Shown: positions 6,916 through 12,343 of the stretch, in pieces
How positions within the stretch are numbered: the first letter of the stretch is position 1
Layout: the number at the start of each line of letters is the position of its first letter
Origin: CAZQKE01 sp964593865
GTDB taxonomy: Bacteria > Chloroflexota > Anaerolineae > JAAYZQ01
Reading direction: 5' to 3'
NCBI GenBank assembly: GCA_964593865.1
Contig: CAZQKE010000137.1
Span: forward strand, 1-18,750
Length of the DNA: 18,750 nt
The notes under the pieces: model-generated
Database searches by the model: none
Seen by the model: only the letters and a program-made list of their open reading frames with translations
Told to the model about the DNA's origin: nothing
Translations under genes and position numbers: made by a program

Positions 6916-8327
6916 GAGTTCTCTCCTTCCCAAAAGGTTTCACCCGGTTTGGGCACGGTGACACGGGCCAAGCCCAGGTCCCGTAGCCCGTCGGCCAGGG
7001 CCAGGCTGGCAGATTCTTCGCCGTGGACGACGAAAGCGGTCTGGATGCGCTCCGGCCCCAGTTGTCGGGCGTAATCCAGTAGCTCGGCCCGGTCGGCGTG
7101 AGCACTGAAACCGTTGATCTTGACCACACGGGCTTTGAGGCGATACTCTTCGCCAAAGATCCTGACCACAGGTTGCCGCTCCACCAGCCGCCGCCCCAGG
7201 GTGTGGGGAGCCTGCCAGCCGACGATGAGCACGGTGTTACGCTCATCCTCAATGTTGTTCTTGAGGTGGTGGAGGATGCGCCCCGCTTCACACATGCCCG
7301 ACGCGCTGATGATGACGGCCGGTTCACGGAGGAAGTTCAATTCTTTGGAGCGTTCCACGGAACGGATGTAGGTCAGCCGGTAAAACCCAAAGGGATCGCG
7401 GTGACGGTCGGCGGAAAGGAATTGGTTGACTTCATCGTCGTAACATTCGGGGTGCAGGCGAAAAACCTCTGTAGCGTTGACGGCCAGGGGGCTGTCTACA
7501 AAGATCGGCAGTTCGGGGATCTTGCGTGCTTCGGTCAAGCGGTGCAAGGCGTAGACCAGTTCCTGGGTGCGGCCCACGGCAAAGGAAGGGACGATCACTT
7601 TGCCCCCTCGCCGGTAGGTAGAGATGATGACATCCCGCAGGGTGCGTTCCGCCTCCTCGACCGGTTCGTGTAGGCGGTCGCCATAAGTGCTTTCGGTGAT
7701 AAGGATGTCGGTCCCCGGAACCGGCTCCGGGTCGCGGAGGATGGGGCGATTTTTGCGGCCCAGATCGCCGGTAAAGACCAATCGCCGTTTCCGGTCGTCC
7801 TCCTCAATGTCAAGGACAACTACCGCCGATCCGAGGATATGCCCCGCTTCGTAGAAGGTTAGGGTCACGCCGGGGGCTATGGGCAGCGGGCGATGGTAAC
7901 CGACGGTGACAAAGTTTCTCAAACTGACGGTGGCGTCCTCTACGGTGTACAACGGTTCCAAAGGGGGCAGGCCCTTTTTGGCCCTCTTTTTGTTGACGTA
8001 ACGGATGTCCGATTCTTGGATATGCCCCGAGTCTCGCAGCATGGCGGAGCAGAGATCGCGGGTGGCAGGAGTGGCATAGATGTTCCCCCGGAAGCCGCTC
8101 TTGACCAAAGAAGGGATGTTGCCCGAATGGTCAATGTGGGCATGGGAAAGGACCATGGCGTCTATGGTGGTGGGATCAAAAGGCAGGTTGCGGTTGCGCT
8201 CAAAACTTTCCTTGCGACGGCCTTGAAACAGACCACACTCCAATAGGATGCGCGAGCCGTTGACGGTCAGCAGGTGCATGGAGCCGGTCACGGTTCGCAC
8301 TGCGCCCAGAAATTGAATCTCCATCAT
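6912..8327 (-). CDS. Metallo-beta-lactamase/beta-CASP ribonuclease (CPSF73/TTHA0252-like)
   Basis: This 471-aa protein carries the full set of MBL and beta-CASP motifs: H62-A-H64-I-D66-H67, H163 in EAGHILGSA, D188 in FTGDLG, E212 in TESTYGDR, the second domain with VPSFAVGRTQEL, ISASGMCEAGR (340-350), H410 in GFSAHAD and H435 in VVHGEE. Enzymes of this kind are zinc-dependent RNA endo- or exonucleases acting in the cytoplasm on mRNA turnover. The length and the RNA-specificity end fit the Thermus TTHA0252-type group rather than RNase J, which is longer. The start is ATG-ATG at 8325-8327 and 8322-8324, with AAGGAG upstream; the second ATG (8324) has the better spacing. Its stop overlaps the isocitrate dehydrogenase start. 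Confidence 0.92.
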   Translation of the reverse strand: MMEIQFLGAVRTVTGSMHLLTVNGSRILLECGLFQGRRKESFERNRNLPFDPTTIDAMVLSHAHIDHSGNIPSLVKSGFRGNIYATPATRDLCSAMLRDSGHIQESDIRYVNKKRAKKGLPPLEPLYTVEDATVSLRNFVTVGYHRPLPIAPGVTLTFYEAGHILGSAVVVLDIEEDDRKRRLVFTGDLGRKNRPILRDPEPVPGTDILITESTYGDRLHEPVEEAERTLRDVIISTYRRGGKVIVPSFAVGRTQELVYALHRLTEARKIPELPIFVDSPLAVNATEVFRLHPECYDDEVNQFLSADRHRDPFGFYRLTYIRSVERSKELNFLREPAVIISASGMCEAGRILHHLKNNIEDERNTVLIVGWQAPHTLGRRLVERQPVVRIFGEEYRLKARVVKINGFSAHADRAELLDYARQLGPERIQTAFVVHGEESASLALADGLRDLGLARVTVPKPGETFWEGENS

Positions 8328-8342
8328 CCGTCTCCTTGCAGC

Positions 8343-8361
8343 CGCAAGCCGGAGACTTGCG
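8343..8361. repeat. REP-like hairpin, second copy
   Basis: CGCAAG (8343-8348) pairs with CTTGCG (8356-8361) around CCGGAGA. The unit GCAAGCCGGAGACTTG matches 2262-2277 in 15 of 16 bases. It sits just upstream of the RNase ribosome site, inside the predicted leader. Confidence 0.5.
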
Positions 8362-8401
8362 CTATTGCTCGGTGCGGGTCACAGCCTGCACTCTTCGTTG
8401 C

Positions 8402-8432
8402 GCCGAACCGTGGCAGGTCTCCACGGCTCGGC
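8402..8432 (-). promoter_or_regulatory. 5'-terminal stem-loop in the RNase-icd leader
   Basis: GCCGA (8402-8406) pairs with TCGGC (8428-8432), and CCGTGG (8408-8413) with CCACGG (8421-8426). There is one internal mismatch and a 7-base loop. In the minus-strand transcript predicted to start near 8438, this hairpin would begin about six bases from the 5' end. It is not followed by a T-run on that strand, so it is more likely a stability or control element than a terminator. Confidence 0.5.
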
Positions 8433-8444
8433 GTGCCCAAACTT

Positions 8445-8473
8445 ATTGTACACTCCTACGCCGGATTGGTCAA
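8445..8473 (-). promoter_or_regulatory. Sigma-70 promoter of the RNase-icd operon
   Basis: On the minus strand TTGACC (8473-8468) and TACAAT (8450-8445) are 17 bp apart. The predicted start near 8438 gives a leader of about 110 bases holding two hairpins (8402-8432 and 8343-8361). The whole 8328-8697 stretch has no gene: it holds this promoter, its leader and the divergent promoter at 8592. Confidence 0.7.
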
Positions 8474-8591
8474 ATCGGCAACTCTTGTCCCTTCCCGGTC
8501 TTTTTTGTCGGCGTATGTTCCCTCTGTGCAGAACAAAGGAATAGGCCCCAAGTCCCCTCTGGATCAGACCTGAAATACACCCTATGGATTA

Positions 8592-8620
8592 TTGCGCTTT
8601 TTGCAAAGATGTGTTAGACT
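8592..8620 (+). promoter_or_regulatory. Promoter of the HTH gene
   Basis: TTGCGC (8592-8597) and TAGACT (8615-8620) are 17 bp apart. The same -35 hexamer TTGCGC, at the same spacing, is used by the response-regulator promoter at 12017-12045. A leader of about 70 bases follows. A TATACT at 8675-8680 is too close to the start codon to be the main promoter. Confidence 0.5.
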
Positions 8621-8697
8621 AGTTTTGACCGGTTGAGCGCGTTACAATCGGTTCCGAACGTTGGTATCGCGAAATATACTGAATAGGAGGAAACCAA

Positions 8698-8913
8698 ATG
8701 GAAGAAAAACAATTGATGACAGCCAAAGAGGCAGCGGCCTATCTCCGCATCAGCCTCTTTACCCTGCGCAAAATCGAACAGCAGGGCTTGATCGTCCCCT
8801 ACCGAACCCCAGGTGGACACCGGCGCTATAGCCTGGAGATGCTCAACGAATACCTGGAAAACAGCCGTATCCCGCCGCCGTCCAAGCAACCTCAAGACGA
8901 AACAGGGGAATAG
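8698..8913 (+). CDS. Small MerR/excisionase-type HTH DNA-binding protein (BldC-like)
   Basis: This 71-aa protein has a complete winged-helix HTH of the HTH_17/BldC type. The helix-turn-helix is MTAKEAAAYLRISLFTLRKI (7-26), followed by the wing GLIVPYRTPGGHRRYSLEML with the diagnostic GGHRRY. Family members bind direct repeats cooperatively as transcription regulators, or act as excisionases. No integrase is nearby, so a regulator is more likely. The last 16 residues are a polar proline-rich tail. AGGAGG lies seven bases before the ATG. It stands alone between its own promoter and a probable terminator, divergent from the RNase operon. Its target is not visible. Confidence 0.85.
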   Translation: MEEKQLMTAKEAAAYLRISLFTLRKIEQQGLIVPYRTPGGHRRYSLEMLNEYLENSRIPPPSKQPQDETGE

Positions 8914-8949
8914 GGATCGTTCACCGCCCCCGAGCTTCTGCAGGCTTTT

Positions 8950-8988
8950 GCCGATCCCCCGGGGAGTTCGGCCTTGCTCTTTCTTCCG
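8950..8988 (+). terminator. Possible terminator after the HTH gene
   Basis: GCCGA (8950-8954) pairs with TCGGC (8968-8972), enclosing a TCC/GGA stem. A pyrimidine-rich stretch with CTCTTTCTTCC follows. It lies between the HTH stop and the greA promoter. The T-run is imperfect, so this is a weak call. Confidence 0.35.
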
Positions 8989-8995
8989 GGCCGAT

Positions 8996-9024
8996 TTGCC
9001 AACCCGCCGTTTCTGGTGTATAAT
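8996..9024 (+). promoter_or_regulatory. Sigma-70 promoter of greA-lysS
   Basis: TTGCCA (8996-9001) and TATAAT (9019-9024) are separated by 17 bp, the best promoter match in the window. The start is predicted near 9031, leaving a leader of about 119 bases before the greA ATG at 9150. Confidence 0.8.
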
Positions 9025-9054
9025 TCCCCTTGCTACAATTGACTTGGCGTAACC

Positions 9055-9083
9055 GGCAGGTCCTCGTCATGCGAGGACCTGCC
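9055..9083 (+). promoter_or_regulatory. greA leader stem-loop 1 (perfect 12-bp stem)
   Basis: GGCAGGTCCTCG (9055-9066) is the exact reverse complement of CGAGGACCTGCC (9072-9083), with a 5-base loop TCATG. It lies in the predicted 5' leader of greA, about 24 bases from the transcription start. No T-run follows, so it is not itself a classical terminator. Confidence 0.7.
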
Positions 9084-9096
9084 CTGGTCATAAGGC

Positions 9097-9134
9097 CCTG
9101 GGGCGTCACGTCCCAGGTGCTCTTTTTGCTGTTT
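9097..9134 (+). promoter_or_regulatory. greA leader stem-loop 2 with T-run (possible attenuator)
   Basis: CCTGGGGCG (9097-9105) pairs with CGTCCCAGG (9109-9117), including one G-U pair and a three-base loop. TCTTTTTGCTGTTT follows at 9121-9134. A stem followed by a T-rich tract ahead of the start codon resembles an intrinsic terminator used as an attenuator. The CCTGG at 9083-9087 could compete for CCAGG at 9113-9117. Function is inference. Confidence 0.4.
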
Positions 9135-9149
9135 GATGGAGAAAGAATC

Positions 9150-9617
9150 ATGTCGAATCAACCTGTTTTTTTAACGCCGGAAGGGTACAAAAACCTGGAA
9201 AAGGAGCTGGAGTATCTAAAGACCGTTCGGAGGGCCGAAGTCGCCGCTGCCATTCATGAAGCCAAAATGGACGGCGACGTTTCGGAGAACGCCGGCTACG
9301 AGGAGGCCAAACGCCAGCAAGCCTTCGTCGAAGGGCGGATCATGACCATTCAGGCTATGCTGGAGAACGCCGTTCTCATTGAACAGAACGGCCCCAGCGA
9401 CACGGTGCGTTTGGGTTCGCGGGTCACCATCCAGGAAGAAGGTTGGGAACCGGAAACGTATACCATTGTCGGTTCTGCCGAATCGGATCCCGGCGCGGGG
9501 CGTATCTCCAACGAATCGCCCCTGGGCAACGCCTTGTTAGGCCACAAAGTGGGCGAGACGGTCTCATTTGAATCGCCGGGCGGCCCGGTCAAAATGCGCA
9601 TCCTCAAGATAGAATAG
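9150..9617 (+). CDS. greA: Transcription elongation factor GreA
   Basis: This 155-aa protein (family about 158) enters the RNA polymerase secondary channel and stimulates cleavage of backtracked RNA. The N-terminal coiled coil runs over residues 8-75, with its acidic tip GDVSENAGY (D43 and E46, equivalent to the essential D41/E44 of E. coli) and EAKRQQAFVEGRI. The C-terminal FKBP-like domain has RLGSRVTIQEEG, ISNESPLGNALLGHKVGETV and a final VKMRILKIE. The ATG at 9150 is preceded by GGAG eight bases upstream. An in-frame TTG at 9030 would add 40 residues overlapping the transcription start and leader hairpins, so it is rejected. lysS follows after 21 bases, so the two form an operon, a pairing common in bacteria. 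Confidence 0.96.
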   Translation: MSNQPVFLTPEGYKNLEKELEYLKTVRRAEVAAAIHEAKMDGDVSENAGYEEAKRQQAFVEGRIMTIQAMLENAVLIEQNGPSDTVRLGSRVTIQEEGWEPETYTIVGSAESDPGAGRISNESPLGNALLGHKVGETVSFESPGGPVKMRILKIE

Positions 9618-9638
9618 CGGCTCAAGGGGGGCAATCCC

Positions 9639-11225
9639 ATGTCCGAAAAAGTCAACGCCACCGCCGATACGCCGTCGGAAGCAGGCAGGGGGAGCGAACG
9701 TCCCGCCGGGAAGGTTGCTTCCGAAGAGACCTTGACCGACCAGGAACGCCAGCGTCGGAACAAGCTGGAACGGCTGCGCCGAGCGGGGATCGATCCCTAT
9801 CCGGCCCGATCCAATCGCACCCACACCAATGCCCAAGCCGTTGCCGCCCTGGAAGAAACGGCAGAAGGGGAGGAACCGCCGGCGGTGACCGTTGTGGGCC
9901 GCTTGGTAAGCATCCGCATCATGGGCAAGTCTTCCTTTGCCCACATTGAAGACGGCAGCGGTCGTTTGCAAATTTACCTCCGGCGCGATGTGTTGGGCAA
10001 AGAGGAGTACGATCGCTTCCGGCGGGATTTGGACCTGGGCGATTTTGTCGAGGCCACGGGCAAAATGTTCTACACGCATACCGGCGAAGCGACCGTCCAA
10101 GTAGAAAAGTTACGCGTGTTGGCCAAAGCCCTGCGCCCGCTGCCCGTGGTCAAGCAAAAAGATGGGCGGGTGTTCGATGCATTTGCCGATAAGGAGCAAC
10201 GTTATCGGCAGCGGTACGTGGACCTGGCCGTGAACCCTCACGTCCGGGAGATCTTTCGCATCCGGGCCAAGATCGTGGCCGCCCTGCGGAGGTTTCTCGA
10301 TGAGCGAGGTTTCATAGAAGTAGAAACCCCTATTTTACAGCCGATCTACGGCGGCGCAGCAGCCCGGCCATTCACCACCTACCACAATCAGCTCAAACAG
10401 AGACTCTATCTGCGCATCTCCGACGAGCTGTACCTGAAGCGGCTGATCGTTGGCGGCTTTGAACGGGTCTATGAGATCGGGCGAGATTTCCGCAACGAAG
10501 GTGTTTCCTTCAAGCACAACCCCGAATTTACCCAGATTGAGTTCTACATGGCCTATGCCGATTACCGGGACGTGATGGAGATGGCCGAGCAGATGGTGGC
10601 CTATGCTGCCCAGGAAGCTTTGGGCACGACCAAAATCACGTACAAAGGCCACGAGATTGACCTTTCCCCTCCCTGGCGGCGGTGGCGGCTGCGTGATGCC
10701 ATCCGCGAGATCACCGGTATAGACTATGAGGAGTACCGGGACGCCGATAGCCTGTACCAAGCCATCGTGGAGAAGCTGGGAGGAACACCGGAGCGCAAAT
10801 CTTTGTGGGGCAAACTGATCGACCCTACCTTGATCAACTATGTTGAACCGCACCTGATCCAGCCCACATTTCTATACGATTACCCCTTGGAAGTTTCCCC
10901 TTTGGCCAAGAAGAAACCCGGCGCACCGGGCATCGTCGAACGGTTCGAGTTTTTCATCGGGGGGCTGGAGTTGGGCAATGCCTTTAGCGAGATCAACGAT
11001 CCCCTGGACCAGCGGGAGCGGTTCCTTGCCACCAGCAAGGCGTTGGCCGCGGGCGACGAAGAAGCCCACCCCCTGGACGAGGACTATATCAACGCCTTGA
11101 GTTACGGGATGCCACCTACCGGCGGCTTTGGCATGGGGGTAGATCGCTTGACCATGCTCCTGACCGATCAGGATTCACTGCGGGAGGTTATCCTGTTCCC
11201 CCACCTGCGGCCCCGCGAGGCATAG
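9639..11225 (+). CDS. lysS: Lysyl-tRNA synthetase, class II
   Basis: This 528-aa enzyme charges tRNA-Lys. After an unusual 35-residue polar extension (alanine-, serine- and glutamate-rich) comes the usual LysRS start (RRNKLERLRRAGIDPYP). Next is the OB-fold anticodon-binding domain at about 84-165 (VVGRLVSIRIMGKSSFAHIED). The catalytic core has motif 1 around FLDERGFIEVETPIL (219-233), the substrate segment GGAAARPFTTYHN, motif 2 with RDFRNEGVSFKHNPEFTQIE (282-301) and motif 3 GGFGMGVDRLTMLL (495-508). The purine-rich AAGGGGG precedes the ATG at 9639. Its 3' end overlaps 38 bp of the convergent response-regulator gene, so no terminator separates them. Confidence 0.96.
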   Translation: MSEKVNATADTPSEAGRGSERPAGKVASEETLTDQERQRRNKLERLRRAGIDPYPARSNRTHTNAQAVAALEETAEGEEPPAVTVVGRLVSIRIMGKSSFAHIEDGSGRLQIYLRRDVLGKEEYDRFRRDLDLGDFVEATGKMFYTHTGEATVQVEKLRVLAKALRPLPVVKQKDGRVFDAFADKEQRYRQRYVDLAVNPHVREIFRIRAKIVAALRRFLDERGFIEVETPILQPIYGGAAARPFTTYHNQLKQRLYLRISDELYLKRLIVGGFERVYEIGRDFRNEGVSFKHNPEFTQIEFYMAYADYRDVMEMAEQMVAYAAQEALGTTKITYKGHEIDLSPPWRRWRLRDAIREITGIDYEEYRDADSLYQAIVEKLGGTPERKSLWGKLIDPTLINYVEPHLIQPTFLYDYPLEVSPLAKKKPGAPGIVERFEFFIGGLELGNAFSEINDPLDQRERFLATSKALAAGDEEAHPLDEDYINALSYGMPPTGGFGMGVDRLTMLLTDQDSLREVILFPHLRPREA

Positions 11226-11919
11226 GCCCGGCATCCTGCCCTTCTTGTTCCGGTGGAGACTCTTCCGGTTCGGCGAACCGATAGCCCACCCCCCGCACCG
11301 TGCGCAGCCAGCGCGGTTCACCGGGATCCTGTTCTATCTTTTCCCGGAGCCAACGCACGTGCACCGTCAGCGTGCGCGTATCCTCCAAATAGTCCGTCCT
11401 CCAAACCGCCTTCATGATCTCGTGGCGGCTGAGCACCTGCCCGGCGTTGCGGATGAAAAAGGCCAGGAGGGCGGTCTCTTTGGGCCGCAGGCGGAATGCT
11501 ACATCCCCGCGATAAAGGGTGTGGTTGTCCACATCCAGCCGCAAGGGACCGATTTCCAGATCGCGGCTGATCAGCGACTGGGTTACCTTTTTCACGCGGT
11601 AAAGGAGCTTCCGCGAAGTAAAAGGGGGGAACATGAACGATTCGGCCTCAAAGCCGGACCGGGCTTGCTCTTTGCCCAAGAGGAGGATGGTCGGTACATT
11701 TTCCAACTTCTTGCGGACCGCTTCATAGAGCCGGTGGCCGTTGCCGCCGAAGGACACGATGTCAACGATCAGCAGGTCGGGATGTTGCGCACGGGCGATG
11801 CGCAATGCCTGACTCTGGGTACGTGCCGTTGTCACCTGATGGCCCTTACGCTTCAGACTGGGGACCAACAGATCGGCGGTCGTTTCATCCTTTTCGATCA
11901 ATAGGATTCGGAGCCTCAT
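11188..11919 (-). CDS. OmpR-family response regulator with degenerate receiver
   Basis: This 243-aa DNA-binding protein has an N-terminal receiver (about 1-115) and a winged-helix Trans_reg_C domain (about 124-217) with LRPKETALLAFFIRN, LSRHEIMKAVW, the recognition helix TLTVHVRWLREKIE and the closing VRGVGYRF. The receiver keeps the phospho-acceptor position D53 (LLIVDIVSF) and E9/D11. The usual Thr/Ser is Leu81 (TILLLG), and the invariant Lys before Pro-Phe is Pro98 (FMFPPF). Phosphorylation switching is therefore doubtful. No sensor kinase is adjacent. The ATG at 11919 fits the promoter at 12017-12045; a longer start at 12018 would lie inside the -10 box. A 27-residue proline/glycine-rich tail runs into the lysS antisense region. 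Confidence 0.88.
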   Translation of the reverse strand: MRLRILLIEKDETTADLLVPSLKRKGHQVTTARTQSQALRIARAQHPDLLIVDIVSFGGNGHRLYEAVRKKLENVPTILLLGKEQARSGFEAESFMFPPFTSRKLLYRVKKVTQSLISRDLEIGPLRLDVDNHTLYRGDVAFRLRPKETALLAFFIRNAGQVLSRHEIMKAVWRTDYLEDTRTLTVHVRWLREKIEQDPGEPRWLRTVRGVGYRFAEPEESPPEQEGQDAGPMPRGAAGGGTG

Positions 11920-12016
11920 CGGATTGCGTCCTGGGTCTTGTCCTACGGCAGAGGTTGTTCCCACGCGGCAGAGTATCGCTTCTATGTTCCCCGGCAGGCA
12001 ATTGCGAGGCCAGGGC

Positions 12017-12045
12017 ATTATACCTCAATCTGGGATTTCGCGCAA
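12017..12045 (-). promoter_or_regulatory. Sigma-70 promoter of the response-regulator gene
   Basis: On the minus strand TTGCGC (12045-12040) and TATAAT (12022-12017) are 17 bp apart. The start is predicted near 12010, with a leader of about 90 bases. This also argues for the ATG at 11919. Confidence 0.75.
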
Positions 12046-12063
12046 CCGGCTCCGGACAGCGTT

Positions 12064-12092
12064 CCAAATCCAAATCCCCCCCAAATCCAAAT
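12064..12092. repeat. Four CCAAAT units upstream of the response-regulator promoter
   Basis: CCAAATCCAAAT occurs at 12064-12075 and again at 12081-12092, giving CCAAAT units at 12064, 12070, 12081 and 12087. On the coding strand these are ATTTGG direct repeats whose nearest edge is 18 bp upstream of the -35 box, a normal activator or autoregulation position. A separate 11-bp repeat CCGATGCAAGG lies at 12098-12108 and 12220-12230. The remainder of 11920-12342 shows no convincing gene apart from a possible short frame at 12209-12343. Confidence 0.45.
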
Positions 12093-12208
12093 ACTTCCCG
12101 ATGCAAGGTCATCACTCGGCGCGGCACCAAACGCCGGGCGGCTCCCAACAAGCTGAAGCAAGACTTACTTTGCCGCCGACGCACCGGCTCAGAAATAGTT
12201 GGCCGACA

Positions 12209-12343
12209 TCACCTACATTCCGATGCAAGGGAGTTGGCTCTACTCGGCAGCCATTGCCGGGCCGTGGCAGGACGCATGACCGCGGAGTCGACCCTGGCCG
12301 CTTTGCGGACGGCGATTCGGAAGTAGTCACGGATCGTTTGCAT
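12209..12343 (-). CDS. Possible 44-aa small protein coupled to the NERD gene
   Basis: An ATG at 12343 overlaps the NERD gene stop by one base (TGATG), the same junction type as at 1173, and opens a 44-codon frame ending in TAG. The product starts MQTIRDYFRIAVRKAARV, is basic and has no recognisable domain. The coupling geometry is the only support. It may equally be chance in GC-rich DNA or the remnant of a longer gene. Confidence 0.22.
   Translation of the reverse strand: MQTIRDYFRIAVRKAARVDSAVMRPATARQWLPSRANSLASECR

Noticed and set aside
8625..8648. TTGACC with TACAAT as a second promoter for the HTH gene
   Set aside because: The spacer is only 12 bp, too short for sigma-70.
8698..8913. 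Excisionase of a mobile element
   Set aside because: There is no integrase, attachment repeat or phage gene nearby, and the sequence fits the BldC-like regulator group as well.
9030..9149. N-terminal extension of greA from a TTG start
   Set aside because: It would begin at the predicted transcription start and run through both leader hairpins. The ATG at 9150 has a ribosome site and gives the family length.
11920..12018. Longer start for the response regulator
   Set aside because: That start lies inside the TATAAT box, and the extra residues do not belong to a receiver domain.
12117..12136. CGGCG/CGCCG inverted repeat as a terminator for the NERD operon
   Set aside because: It has only five base pairs, a 10-base loop and no T-run on the minus strand.
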